64,000 nucleotides of DNA. It comes from Diorhabda sublineata (taxonomy: Eukaryota; Arthropoda; Insecta; Coleoptera; Chrysomelidae). This document shows, piece after piece, positions 35,576 through 47,328 of the stretch (position 1 is its first letter; each line of letters begins with the position of its first letter). The notes beneath the pieces are model-generated. The model worked only from the letters and a program-made list of their open reading frames with translations, was not told where the DNA came from and made no database searches. The DNA is taken from assembly GCF_026230105.1 (NCBI RefSeq), contig NC_079481.1, positions 13,161,042 through 13,225,041 of the forward strand. Reading direction: 5' to 3'. A program made the position numbers and the translations under genes.

Positions 35576-36160
35576 ATTCCTAGATATTCTCATGCATGCA
35601 ATTATTTCTGGTAAGTAATTTTAATCCTTTAGTAGAAATGTCTAGATTTTGGTTGTAAAAAAAGGAAATGACAAATAACACTCATTTGCAGCACATTACT
35701 ATTATTCAAAGAGATCGTTCAAGTCAATTATCTTCATTTAAACTTAAACTATTTTCTTTTCCATTTTGAATTCTCTCCTGATCCCACAGATATCTCCTAA
35801 CAGAAAAATTTCAAAGCAAAAGATAATAGAGCTTTAAAATATCGATTTTTGAGAAAATTCCGTCTTATCAACATAATTTTTAGATATTTTCATGCATGCA
35901 ATTATTTCAAAGCAAAAGATAATAGAGCTTTAAAATATCGATTTTTGAGAAAATTCCGTCTTATCAACATAATTTTTAGATATTTTCATGCATGCAATTA
36001 TTTCTGAAGGTCAGTAATTTTAATCCTTTAGTAGAGATGTCTAGATTTTGGTTGTAAAAAAAAAGAAATGACAAGAAACACTCATTTGCAGCACATTGCT
36101 ATTATTCAAAGAGATCGTCCAAGTCAATTATCCTCATTTAAAAAAATTGCCAAGCAAAAG
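35576..36160. repeat. Direct duplication of about 165 bp (35576-35740 and 35990-36155)
   Basis: Both copies run from the catgcatgcaattatttctg region through 'tttagtagaratgtctagat' and 'ctcatttgcagcacattrct' to 'caagtcaattatcytcattt', with few differences. The spacing is about 410 bp. The interval between them contains a perfect 96-bp tandem duplication. Confidence 0.85.
35812..36003. repeat. Perfect 96-bp tandem duplication
   Basis: 35812-35907 and 35908-36003 appear identical base for base, beginning caaagcaaaagataatagag and ending catgcaattatttc. This points to a recent unequal-exchange or replication-slippage event nested inside the older duplication. Confidence 0.93.
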
Positions 36161-36798
36161 ATTATAAAGCTTTAAAATGACAATTTTTGAGATTCCTAAA
36201 CATACTGAAATAAGCGCTTGTAAAAGTCAAACTTGTGTAAATTTTTGGAATCCTGAAGAAGAGTTTTTCAAAGCTACACCAAAATCTGAAATGAGTTGGC
36301 AACGAATTGTTTCATTTTCAGTCGATTTTATATGGAATAATCCATTATCTAATCCATTACGTATACAGGGTGTTTCCGTTACCGTATTCAAGATAAAGCG
36401 CGTAAAATTATACACATTTTTCACGATTTTACCGCAACCTATGACAAAATTGTATTTAATTGTGATACGGATATGTCTTGGAAGGTGATACATCCATTGA
36501 ATTTTTTTTTAAAGTCTGACTCTCATAGATGACGCTAGGTTACACGGTTCTTACCAAGTATTATTGAACATAATTGTTTCAATATTAGATTTATTATGCA
36601 AAATTTCAAATGAACTTCAACATCATTCAATTTTACACCAAAAATTAGTGAACCCTATGTGAATCGGGAAGTTTTTGTCGCGTGAATTAGACCCCATCTT
36701 TTAAAACGGATACTTTAAAAAAATAGAAATGAGTGCTTTGGTTTCTTGTAACGTTTCACAAAAATTTAGTCTAATCAGTGCAGGATCTTGTTTTTTAA
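36161..36798. other. Unassigned; contains an acagggtgttt motif at 36365
   Basis: A 103-codon plus frame (36177-36488) has no recognised motif. 'acagggtgtttccg' at 36365 resembles the termini of several insect DNA transposons, but no matching inverted end was found. Confidence 0.3.
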
Positions 36799-36943
36799 AG
36801 TTAAATAATTATGAGCACTGAGCAATTGGAGGCCTTAATATGAAACAAACAACAATTTGATGATCATTTATTCCGGTTCGGGGATTCAAATTGTTGTTTG
36901 ATACTAAGACCCCCAATAGCTGAGTACCCATAATTATTTAACT
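36799..36943. repeat. Hairpin: inverted repeat with arms of about 60 bp
   Basis: The left arm (36799-36860, agttaaataattatgagcac ... aacaacaatttga) is complementary to the right arm (36885-36943, ttcaaattgttgtttgatac ... taattatttaact) with scattered mismatches, around a loop of about 24 nt. It may be the core of a small foldback MITE. No transposase accompanies it. Confidence 0.85.
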
Positions 36944-37139
36944 CCGAATGTTAAAGGAAATAGCCTTTTTTGATATTGCTATGGAAAAATATTATTCATT
37001 GATAGTTATGACGCTTGAACAATAATATTTAAATTTCTGAAATGCTGTTGTTTGTTAAATTAGATTTGTTAATCTTAATGTTCTCAAAACTATGAATATT
37101 GAAAAAAATAAATTCATGGTCTCAAGTATATAATTTCAA

Positions 37140-37400
37140 ACAGAAATATGAACCTCCACGTTAGAATAGGAGTGAAAACTTGGACGTTGGAAGCTCAAAT
37201 AATAAAAAAACTTGAGACATTTGAGGTGTGGCTCTATAGATGGACCCTGAAGATATCCTGGACTGACAGATTCACCAACGAATCACCAAGTACTAAGACG
37301 CATTGGTCGCAAAAGAAAGCTGTTGACAGTTATTGAGATGAGAAAAACATTTGGATAAGAAAAACATCTTATGAACGATCAATGTGGAGACCATGAGAAG
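37140..37400 (+). pseudogene. LINE ORF2 C-terminal region, fragment
   Basis: A plus frame reads GVKTWTLEAQIIKKLETFEV and WLYRWTLKISWTDRFTNESP, matching the post-RT block of many LINEs (LLYGxETWTLxxxxxxxLEAFExWxxRRxLRISWxDxxxN). A shifted frame continues with the IGRKRxLLxxIxxRK-like pattern. The canonical Cys of GCETW is Lys here. An old truncated copy of the same general group as the tails at both ends of the window. Confidence 0.7.
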
Positions 37401-38439
37401 AAGAAGAAGATGACCCTGAATTTTTTTCAGTTTTGTATGTATTCTAGTATTCCCTATTTTTAGAAACACCGTTTATAACTTCTTATTTTAGGTTGGTTGA
37501 AAAATGGGTATTAAAGATGTTTGTTGCTCAACTGAATTTCAAATCTATTTTCCAACGAACGCATTTGAAAGCTCTTGTACAATTTTTTGAAATAAAATTC
37601 AACGATTCAACGATTTATTTTATGCTTTCTGCTAATAAATTACAATATCTGTTGTATGTGTATACTGTAACCGTTAACAAAATCTTAATCCGGGGATAAA
37701 ATTCACGCTCCGTCGGGTCACCACTGAAATTCGTTCCAGTAAGAATGTAGACAATCCAGCTTGACTAACTATAAAATATGGGGAGAGTAAAACAATCCAT
37801 TTCGAGGGTAGAAGCTGCAGAATCAGAGAGGAACCTCTTAATTTTATTTCTTGTTACTAGTTAGAGGAACACACTTAACTTTTCCTGAAATAAATCTTAA
37901 TGACACGGTCTTGCCTTTTAGAATGAGATTGAGCAATAAGTAATTTAGAATGAAATGGAACTGAAACAGAAATTTTATTGTAGCTTAAACTACAAATCGA
38001 ATGATCTTTGGTATAGTTTCGGTCCTCACTATCCTCACTATCGGAATCGGAATACGAAAAACTTCACAAAATCATGATATGAAATATGTCAATACTATAA
38101 TAGCACAATAATAATATAAAGAGTGGTCGATAAAAGTGATTACTAATAGCATGTACTAAACAAGAAATTCCTCAGGAGCGGAAAATAGCAATAATAAATC
38201 CCGTACACTAAAAAGGAAGTTACAATGATTGTAACAATCAAAGAGGTAGTTAATACAAACTATTTGGAAGTATAATTCAAGATTGACTAAGATAGAACAT
38301 AGAAAATATATCTAATAACACGCAGGAAGGAATTAACACAAACAATTGGATGTATATTGGAGCAGTTTATTTAGAATAAGCTTCCGATATTATAAACAGA
38401 GAAAATAGATGTGAAATTCATCAGAATATCGAGAAAACC
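37401..38439. other. AT-rich DNA, nothing recognised
   Basis: A GA-rich stretch (agaagaagaagaagatgacc, near 37396) follows the LINE tail and may be its 3' end. Beyond it no feature is seen. Confidence 0.35.
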
Positions 38440-38700
38440 ATAAGAAGTATGATTAAAGTTAGGCGACTGTGATTCTTCGCTTAAAATTTCCTCAAATACT
38501 CTTTGCACTGTTTAAAGGAATGCTCTTCTTCCAAAATATTTTTAAATAATCACCAAGAATCCGTCGTGTTTCACAGTCAGGATTACACATGGATCTAACA
38601 TTCTTCCTTTGACCTCTATTCTTAGATCAAAAAACCTCAAATTTTGACTCTTTACTTTTTGTCACTCTTCATGCGTCCAATTCTCATCTTATCCAGTTCA
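38440..38700 (-). pseudogene. Tc1-like transposase remnant, copy 2 of a family
   Basis: Reverse-strand DNA shares with the copies at 17.9 and 49.4 kb the run 'gttagatccatgtgtaatcc' followed by a tract encoding the PDC-x-VKH-like segment before VMVWG. Here the reading frame is lost after CNPDCETRR. Only about 250 bp can be aligned by eye. Confidence 0.55.
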
Positions 38701-40039
38701 CTATAACTCATTGCTTTCATTTTGACGTGTTAAGAAACCAGTATTATACTGTAAAAATACTGAAGAGCCTCTCTGAGATTGATTGATCTGAGCTGATTAT
38801 CTCTGGGCTCGTGAGTATTCGTTCACTAATCAATACAATACGTTTATCTTCAGCGGTTGTGGTTTTTGGAGGTCACTCTGAATGTTTTCTGTCGCGGAAG
38901 CTCTTGGTGGATGCATATTTTTTCACTTTGTTGTCCATGGTACGTCGACGGTGATGTTTTCAAGGCAAATTATTAGTCTTAATAACTACGTGATAGTCAA
39001 ATTTGCTACCATTAAAAGCATGACCCAATAAGTCAGAAGAGTGAGTGTTTTTGTATGACTATACGATATTTTTGAATAACTAGGTAAATAGTCACAAATT
39101 ATCGCTTAAGGTCAAACAACGGATAAATCCGAGAAATGACTTTCTGATTTTAGCATTTCATTTGATAGAGAATCAATCTAGGCTCAAAAATTTTCCAAAA
39201 AAATATATGTAAAATGAGTAAGATATACAAACACAGACAGTTTATTTGCCGTGGTGCTAGAACTTGAGCGAGAGAATGTTTGTTGAGTTTCAAATTTTTT
39301 CACTGGCTTCATACATTTAACAAATCTATCATACAAGGAATATAAGCAGGCTTCTGCTAGGTGTATCAATCATTCCTTGAGATACTTTGAATTATATCAC
39401 CAAATTAAAAGTAATTCTAAATCTATATGACGAATTAAAAACGAAAAACGCATCTACCTTGCTCAATCTCAATCACTGTACTTACTATATTCAGTATAAA
39501 AGATTGTAATAATCATCATGGAATAATATTTTGTAGACAATATCTCGGATTATCGTAAAATTTCTCAATTCCTCTGGAAAATTTCTGCTTTGAACACTTA
39601 TTAGTACGAATTTCCGTTCGTAGTAGGGGGAAGCGGATGGATTTCCAAAGTTGTAGTGGACGTCTCTCAAACATTCAATTAAATAGTTTATTGACAAAGG
39701 TAATAATATAGATCGTGAAGGGCTTCAGATAAATTAATGAGAAGTATATCTTCGAATTAAATTGATCGGATACCTGGTAGCGGATCTATATCCTTACCCA
39801 CATCAAAGTAATTTATTTAGGATCGTATGCTATCGATTCCAGCAAGTGCTGTGAGCTTAAGTAAACAGTATAAGATATCGTTTGAATAACTAATACAAGT
39901 ATTATCCCATTGTAAATAATGTAATCATAAAATTATGATGATAATTCTCAATGATATAGTTGCAAAACGGAAGTAACTTCAACGAGTACGTAATAAGACG
40001 AGCAGCGTCTAGTTTTTTTGAAACTTAATTTCGATTTTC
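38701..40039. other. AT-rich DNA, nothing recognised
   Basis: Short unsupported frames only. The left edge probably contains more of the Tc1-like copy. Confidence 0.35.
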
Positions 40040-40770
40040 CGTTTTTACTTTAGACAAAATTGACTCTGAATTTTGGTTGGCTTCTGTACTAGATTTGGAC
40101 AGAAGAGAACCAGAAAAAATGACCAAGTATGTTTTAAAAATCATTTTTTCAAATTCATTTTGTCGAAAAATGCCAATTTTTTCATATTTCTATCATTAAA
40201 TGGATTTAATTCTGAGAGAGAATACGTTTTCCGGAAGTTTTTGTAAAGAAATTGGTTTTCTATAACTTATTTTGGATAGAAATGAATTTTCTGAATTCAA
40301 TTCGGACCAAAATTGGCTTTTCTGAATTTTGGTTGGGCAAGAAACGACTTCTGTACCAAATTTGAACGAGAGAGAACTAGAAAATTGTACAAATATAATA
40401 GAAAAACTACTTTTATGAATTCCTTGAGTTTTATCAATGTTTGCATCGAAAAACATTCCTTAACGTATTTTGGATAGAAATCAATTTAACTAATTCAATT
40501 CAGACGAAAACTGGCGCTTCTGAATATTATTTGGTTCTTGAAAGACTTCTGTACAAGATTTTAACAAAGAAAAATTGACCAAGTATAATTGAAAAATCAT
40601 TTTTTCAAATTCATTTTGTTCAAAAATGGCAATTTTATCATATTTCTATAAATAAATAGATTTAATTCGGAGAGAGAATAGATTTTCCGAAAGTTTTTGC
40701 GAAGAAATTGGTTTTTCTGAATTATGGTTGGTGATTACCACTAGATAAGGTAAGAGAAGATGGAAGAGAA
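40040..40770. repeat. Degenerate tandem repeat with interleaved units
   Basis: Two related phrases alternate: 'ttttggatagaaatsaattt ... ttctgaattttggttgg' (near 40057, 40270, 40467 and 40705) and 'catatttctatmattaaatrgatttaattc' (near 40184 and 40640, 456 bp apart). Minus frames over both repeats share FSLRIKSI, as expected from duplication. The copies are diverged 15-30% by eye. Non-coding satellite-like DNA. Confidence 0.65.
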
Positions 40771-41869
40771 TATGGCCAGAAGATCTTCCACAATAAATAC
40801 GAAATGAAGAAAAATGTTCTTTTTCAATTTTTTTTATCAATAAATTTATTTTTCAGATCATTAGAACCACATCAAAATCTCTCCGGAGATCCAGTAATTA
40901 AAACTGACTGTGCTAAGTCAAAAAAATATATTTTTGCCAACTATTTTTTGTTAAGAAATGGCTTTTCTTCAATGATTATAAAAGTAGATATTTTGCATCT
41001 AATTTTGACAAAAAATGCTTCTACAAATTTAATTTGATGTATTTGTAAGTCTAGTGGATACCGTATAATTCGCAAGAAACATAGAAACCATTTATGGAAG
41101 TAATAATTCTGAAAAATTTTAATTGTTAATGGTGACTAGATTATGAAAATATTTCGGTTCCAAGAAGAAAAAGAACTAAAAGAGTGCGACCAGCTCAAAA
41201 AAGATAGAGGCTATTCAACCAATAGAAACCTATTGAATAAGAACAAACTTTTTTATAATAAATATGATTATTTAAGAATTCCTGATACAATTATTTCCAT
41301 TTTTAACAGCATGAGTATCTAATAGTTGTTATTTTTCACATAACAAACCATAAAATAAATAGACTTCCATTGTTATTTCCTCTTTTTTTTTTCGATATAA
41401 ATGTAAAATCATTTTCCGATATGCGTGGCAGACACGTATTCTTAAAAAGTATCAATTCACGTTCATAGCTTCATTGTCATTTTATGCAGCACGTTTGCTG
41501 AACCAAAACGGTGTAGCATGAGAAGTGAAACAGAACAGATCCTGATCAGATTCTACCGTCAGCAAAAAGGAAATTGTGTCAAAAATACACTTTCCAATGT
41601 TTTATTCGAAATGACACGGAAACTATTTCCTTATTGTTTGAAAAACAAGAATAGCACCATGAATTTTGTTTTCAACACAAATAGTAGTAAATAATGTTAC
41701 TATACAGAATGAGTTTTATGTATGGAACGCCTCAATTATCTCGAAAATGATTTCTATAAATTTTTATCTAGTCTTGTAATACAGCCGGTATAAAGGTGGT
41801 AGTCACAATGTTGTCAGATTTTTCCTTTTTCGGAAAAATAATGAACTTTATTATTACACTGTATGTTTT
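40771..41869. other. AT-rich DNA, nothing recognised
   Basis: Possibly includes the 5' end of the next transposon remnant; no inverted repeat was found. Confidence 0.35.
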
Positions 41870-42485
41870 TCGCTTTTGGAAATCTCTACATCTTACAAAT
41901 CACAATGGATCGGATATGGTGATAGGCGTGAAAGTCAACAAGAAACGTTTAATAATTTATATCCTAACCGAAATCCGATAACGACATCTACTGTCAGTAA
42001 ATTAATAAAAAAGTTTAACGAAACTGGTTCAGTGAGAGATTTATCCGAATCATCTGCATCAACTGAAAACAAATCTTTAGATGTTTGTATCCACGTCATA
42101 ATAAATTCCATCCATACAAAGTAACGTTGGTTCAAGAGTTATCAGATGACGATTTTAATAGACGTGAAGAGTTTGCAAACCTAATGAAAAATGTTACAAT
42201 CGAAACGATCCAAATGTTATGTTTTGAGATGAGGCCACTTTTTGTATTAATGGAAAGATAAATCGGCATAATCGCAGATAATGGTCACGTAACAATCCTT
42301 GTTATATGTGTGAATCCCTCACCCGATATCTCGAAAAACTAAATTATGGACTGGAATGATAGGCGACAGAATAATTGGTCCTTTTTCCATTGAGGATAAC
42401 TTAAATGGTCCGACGCATTTAGATTTATTGGAAAATAGTATTATACCTGAGTTGACTGGAATATTTCCAGATCCAAGTAAGTATT
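41870..42485 (+). pseudogene. Tc1/mariner-superfamily transposase remnant (Tc3-like, HTH plus DDE)
   Basis: The N-terminal part reads YGDRRESQQETFNNLYPNR, PITTSTVSKLIKKFNETGSV, the helix-turn-helix of the insect group with xxTVSRxxKKFxETGSVxD. After frameshifts come LHPYKVTLVQELSDDDFNRR, then DEATFCINGKINRHNRR (first catalytic Asp in SDEATFxxNG; the preceding Ser is a stop here), then WTGMIGDRIIGPF and HLDLLENSIIPEL. The rest, with the remaining catalytic residues, is not readable past 42485. It differs from the true Tc1 and mariner copies elsewhere in the window. Confidence 0.75.
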
Positions 42486-43169
42486 TTTAATTACTTTCGA
42501 AAAAAACTTGATTACTAGAAATTTTCAGACGATAAAGACACGCGCTCCACTTCACTGTGCGTGTGTGTTTCCCAGAAGATGGATTGGAAGGCTTTTTAAC
42601 CTTTTCACTGCTAGTATTACTTGATAGATAATTTCTGAATTCTATTAGAATGAGTTTATGGGACTATTTTAATCAGTTGCAGCAGTCAAATGCTGAAAAT
42701 GTTGCGAACCGACTTCAGGGATGGTCCAGAAGCCCAGAAAATTAGTCTAGACCTATTAAAATGGGGCATAGCCAATTTTCACTGACCCAACTATAGAAGG
42801 GCGTCGCAGTAAAAAGGTCAAAAATCGCAAGGCATTGTCTTTGTTATTGAAGTAAATGGACATTTTGAGCATCTGCTGTAACCGCCTTCACTGTATGTTT
42901 TCTAAAATTTGTAATTTTTGTACTTGACAGATATGGATCTATTTCTAGCATTTGAATATTTGTCTTCAGTTGTAAGTTTTTGCGTCACGATTTGGATAAA
43001 TCTTTTACTTCATCAGTTTCGTTAAACTTTTTAATAACTTACTGACAAAACCCTTGCGCAAAAAAATTTTTAATAGTGCAGTGACAAACTACAAAAAAGA
43101 GTTATTAATTAATGATAGAAGCATGAAAATTGGTATTCTGGGCAATAATGCCAAAAGAAAATTTTAAAA
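42486..43169. other. Unassigned; probable decayed 3' part of the preceding element
   Basis: No clear motif. There are several stops in all frames. Confidence 0.3.
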
Positions 43170-43985
43170 ATCGGGAGCCCCTCGAATTCCGCCATAGGAA
43201 GGGCAGGGGGTCGATTTTTGAGGCTCCACCCCCCCCCCCCGTAAAAAATTGGAGTGAGCAATTTTGATGTTCTTCGGATCGATTTTACATAATTTGACCC
43301 TTCTGAACATGAATATGTCATTACTTTCAGGATCCGACCTCGAAAAGTGCCCCAAATTTCAAATTGAAAATTATGTCATTTTCCGATTTTTGTGAAAAAT
43401 ACGTGAAAATTGCGGTTTTTTTTCAATAATACATTTTTCAGAATCGAATTTTCAATACGATATTCGAGTAGTACAGGTCAAATATGACATTTTAACGTTC
43501 AAAGAAAGTATAAGAAAAAATAGATCAAAATTCAAAAGAAGTTGTTTTCTACTAGAAAAAATTCAAATTTTATTCTCTGCTATGAGAAAAAACAAAAATT
43601 TTGGCTCCCTAAATGCTAAACAAAATGTAGTAAAAGGCTCAATAACGAATATGCTCAATGTTGGAGATCTCTAGTCTCTTGTACAGAGAAGAAAATATTC
43701 TGAAACGTATAAAAAACATGAAAAATCCTCGAATGTAGGCAACTGGCGGTTTTCCCCCACCTCGACATATCGTGCTTATATATACGTTAAAATGTCATAT
43801 TTGACCGTTATATCGTATTGAAATTTGGTTCCTGACAAATGTATTCAGTCTAATGAAGAAAAACCGCAATTTTGACGTATTTTCCAGGAAAATCGGAAAA
43901 TGAGGTAATTTTCAATTTGGAATTTGGGGCACATAAGAACCTCAAAATTTCTCACCCCACTTTTTCATGGGGGCTCCCAAATCTG
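43170..43985. repeat. Foldback structure, arms of 200-300 bp
   Basis: The left arm (about 43170-43500) and right arm (about 43785-43985) are inverted copies. 'caatacgatat...ggtcaaatatgacattttaacg' appears at 43455-43498 and, reversed, at 43786-43826. 'gtgccccaaatttcaaattg' has its inverse at 43910-43935, and 'aattgcggttttt' at 43409 its inverse at 43861. The left arm carries an insertion of C-rich sequence (cccccccccccc, 43230). The interior of about 280 bp has no coding potential. Consistent with a non-autonomous foldback or MITE element; boundaries approximate. Confidence 0.7.
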
Positions 43986-44787
43986 GAATATATTTGAAAT
44001 ATAATAGTTCGAACAAATATTTTATTCTCCATTAAACGAAAGTTGTCTTGGTATCCAACCTAACAAAGTAAACGAATTTTTTTTTCATTATAATGTTTCA
44101 ACCTCTTTAATCATTACGAAAAAATTTGGTATCTGTCTCTTTAAAGTATGTGTTTAGAAAACGTGAAAAAGTCGCTTGAGACGCTACGAACCAATTTTAA
44201 ATACAGTTCGTGAATTTTATCCATTCTATCTTTTTAAAGAAAGTCGATCACTTTTCTAGCAGATGTAATCGCCTTTCCCTTGGACAAGGTTAGTCCTTTG
44301 GAATCCGCTATCTTAAGAAATATCTCTAAATTCTGACGTCGATCAAATCGATTGCTTTCTCCCGATTATGTACTTATATCAAGCTCTTTAAAACCAGTAA
44401 AACCAGAAGAGGTAATTCACATAGCTCCCAGACACATCAAAGATGTTGCTACTTGACTCTAGTAAACACTACAAGTCACACAAAAGATTATTAAGTAAAA
44501 GTATTAGCAAGGTAAATCAACACCATGCCTTGGCCCATCTAATTTCATCTTATGTTTACAAATTATACTGTTGTATGCTAGCTACAAAAACTTCCAGTTA
44601 CAAAATTGCTACGAACTCATCCATTGCATAAACCGTGAGGCCAGCTCTCTTATACCATGCGCCTGTTCGTCCAGAACTTTTTGGAACTCTCCACTGGATA
44701 TTTTCATTCAATTCGAAATTATTGAGGTGTATGAAATCTAAGTTACCTTTCATGTAGGGGAGATGAAAAAATGATTTCGTAATATAT
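43986..44787. other. AT-rich DNA, nothing recognised
   Basis: Left flank of the pogo-like element. One 62-codon plus frame has no support. Confidence 0.35.
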
Positions 44788-44808
44788 AGGGTCCGGGAGA
44801 GTTGGCTC
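44788..44808 (+). repeat. Left terminal inverted repeat of the pogo-like element
   Basis: agggtccgggagagttggct c; pairs with 47329-47351 (gtccggga core identical, flanks with mismatches). Confidence 0.7.
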
Positions 44809-44962
44809 CGATTTTTTTAAAATGAGATAAAATCAAAATCAAAACGAATATTTAAACGCAAAATATGTATTACATATAAGAACAAATAAAACATTAGATT
44901 ATAAACTAGTTTTAAAGAAAAGGCAAACAGGTAATGAAAAAAAAATTTTCTCTTTAATACTG

Positions 44963-45028
44963 TCTGGGCCAACTCTCCCACATACTATGGGCTAGTTGGC
45001 CCAAGGATATAGGGTGAGTTGACCCAAC
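44963..45028. repeat. Left subterminal repeats of the pogo-like element
   Basis: Three copies in both orientations: gggccaactctccc, ctagttggccc and gagttgaccca. They resemble the terminal repeat's own gagttggctcc and its partner, so they may be extra transposase-binding sites. That role is inferred. Confidence 0.55.
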
Positions 45029-45042
45029 AGAAATGTGTATTT

Positions 45043-46918
45043 CTATTTCCTTTTCTTTGATAAGTTTTTACCACAAAGGTCACATAGGTTCAAATATTTC
45101 GAACAATTTTCGTGAAACCATCTCTGGCAGTGTAGACATTGAATCCAATCATCGACTTTCGTGGTCACATTATATTTTTCACCACATCCAAGGCATTCTG
45201 TTGCATCATCTTCGTCCGGACTATCATCAGACTGAGTCACTAACCCATCTAATGCATCAGTATCATCGTCTGTTGATTCATCTTCAATTTTTTGATTTTT
45301 TATTTTATTCTTTTTTTCATGCAGAGCCTTCCTCTTTGATGTTTTTCTCTGATCTTCTTCTTTCTTCTGTTTAAAAGCAGATCTTTTTTTTTCAATGTGA
45401 CTTGGGGATATTAAAACGGCTGCCACTTGCTCTGCCTTCTTTCGTACTTTCTGAATGCTAGCTGATGAGGAGCTGGGCACCGGAAAGAATTTGTTAAGAA
45501 GTGTTTCGGGAGTGTTTTTATCGGTATTTATCAGCTCCGGTTCAGGTTCTGACTCTAAGGCTGAAGTAGAGGGCATTTTATCGTCTTTTGTTTGAGTGGT
45601 ATTATTAGATTCAGTAGCGTAAACTAAAAGGTAAGAAATTAGTTTAAAGAGAGGTCTCTAAATTTACACTAACCTGGAGAAGTATTGGGATCTAATTTTT
45701 CATCTTCTCAGAATCCAAGTAGGCATACTCTGGTATAGCACCAGGATTAAATGGGCAGATTCCTGTAGATTTAAAAGCCGACACAGCGTTATCAATAGTT
45801 GCTGCTTTTGACCACGCCTCCGACAACAATTGACCAAATTGCATACGAGAAATTTTCCTACCAGGATTTGCTTTTACAAATTTATTGCAAGCTTTATTCC
45901 AAAAGGCTTTCAGGCTTTTAAAGAAACACATGTCCAAGGGCTGAAGGAACTGAGTAGTATGACCAGGTAGACAAAACAGAATAACATTATGTTCATCGGC
46001 ATATTCCAGCATTTCTACCGAATTACAATGACTGGCATGACCATCCAGTAAAAGTAGAATTTTTCCGTCTGGTTTACGTGGAACAAAATGTTCTTTTAAC
46101 CAGGTAAACATCAAATCCGTATTAATATAAGCGGATTTTACGTTCATGTAAACCACAGAACCCGGAGTCATACCCTCCTCAAACTCGGTTTTTTTATTTT
46201 TGCCCTTAAAAATACAAGCTGGTGGTATGTAAAAACCTTCTGCATTACAACATGAGATTACTGTAATTGTTTCTCCCTTTTCTGATGATGTTATTGCGGC
46301 AACGTTTTTTGAGCCTTTCTGAGCAATAACATAACCTGGCTTATTATTAAGTTGGAGACCCGTCACATCCATATTAAATATATGACCAGGCTTGTTTACT
46401 AAACCGGCCTCCATTAATGTTGTTTCTAACAGATTAAAGTACGCTGAGACCTTTTCTTTATTCATCCCGTTGCATCGAGCTAGTGATACACCCTCAGCTT
46501 TTCTAACACTCAAGTCTGGATGTCGTTGTAAAAACATATGTAACCAGTCATAACCAGCAAGTTTACTGTCTCTATTAAAAGGGTGTTTAATTTTAAGCTG
46601 ATCTGCCAGGTGAAACGCCATTGCTCTGACATTTTCACGAGTTAGCGCAAATCCGTGTTTTTGTAGCTTTTGTATATGAAACCTAATTTTTAATTCATTC
46701 TGGATGCCAAGGATACAAGACGGTCCAAGAGTTCTTTTGATAAAGTCATTATTTTTAAGTCGCCTTCTAAGTGTTGGAGGAGGAATGTTGTTGAAAGTGT
46801 GGCATGCTTCTCTCAAGCCCATCACACCGTTTTTAACTGCTTCTGCAGCCCGGAGTAGGTCGGCTTTAGTCCATTTTCCCCTTTGCACTGTCCCTTTTCT
46901 AATATATTTTGTTGGCAT
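45043..46918 (-). pseudogene. pogo-like transposase with C-terminal PHD-like finger (one frameshift)
   Basis: A cut-and-paste transposase of about 608 residues. The first 408 codons (46918-45692) hold: psq-type HTH at about residues 15-60 (KWTKADLLRAAEAVKNG ... TLRRRLKN); CENP-B-type HTH at about 75-145 (LTRENVRAMAFHLAD, LAGYDWLHMFLQRHPDLSVR); and DDE_1 domain at about 175-395 with Asp184 (FNMDVTGLQ, where most relatives read DET), Asp292 (LLLDGHASH) and Asp329 (LQPLDMCFF). The apparent stop at 45692 follows a one-base deletion near 45705. In the next frame LDPNTSP leads to a 50-bp intron (45624-45673), then VYATESNN and a basic, acidic-patched linker. The protein ends in CLGCGEKY...DDWIQCLHCQRWFHENC...CDLCGK, a PHD/RING-type zinc-binding pattern. 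Promoter unknown. Confidence 0.88.
45624..45673 (-). other. 50-bp intron in the pogo-like transposase gene
   Basis: On the minus strand the donor is CCAG|GTTAGT and the acceptor is TTACCTTTTAG|TTTACG, with a pyrimidine-rich 3' end. Removing it joins ACTTCTCCAG to TTTACGCTAC in one open frame and links the catalytic exon to the PHD-like exon. Confidence 0.75.
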
Positions 46919-46976
46919 GATTCTAAAATCTGCAATAAATTATAAGCACTGTAATAAGTACCTACATACTTCGGGA

Positions 46977-47057
46977 TAGATGGCCCGTGAGCCAACTAAC
47001 CCGAATGTCCATTGGGCCATCTGTCCCAAATGCATGGGAGTGATGGCCCACTTTATA
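46977..47057. repeat. Right subterminal repeats of the pogo-like element
   Basis: agatggcccgtgagccaac, attgggccatctgtccc and gtgatggccca repeat the terminal motif gggccatctgtccc three times within 80 bp, upstream of the transposase start. Binding-site role inferred. Confidence 0.6.
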
Positions 47058-47328
47058 TCTCGCATGTGCTAGGATATAAAGAAACTTTCGTTATCTTAAC
47101 ATAACCTCAAACAATCCCAAACTTAAGATTTGCCATAAATAAGTCCGAAAAAAACTATGTTGGAGTTAACAATTATAAAATTTTTGTAATAACTTACCCA
47201 AAAACTCACTAAATTTATTCAAAAATGGAGCACGGTATGCACGACATGAATATTAGAAGGTGGCTAAAGTAACGCTAAACGTAAAGTTAAAATTTGCGGA
47301 AATATTGGAATGGGTCATCTTACACGTT

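Noticed and set aside
36177..36488. Overlapping frames of 103 (+) and 88 (-) codons
   Set aside because: No motif, no homologous block, typical of chance openness in this composition.
45033..45374. 113-codon plus frame opposite the PHD-like exon
   Set aside because: The minus strand carries the recognisable Cys-His pattern and splice signals; the plus frame has no motif.
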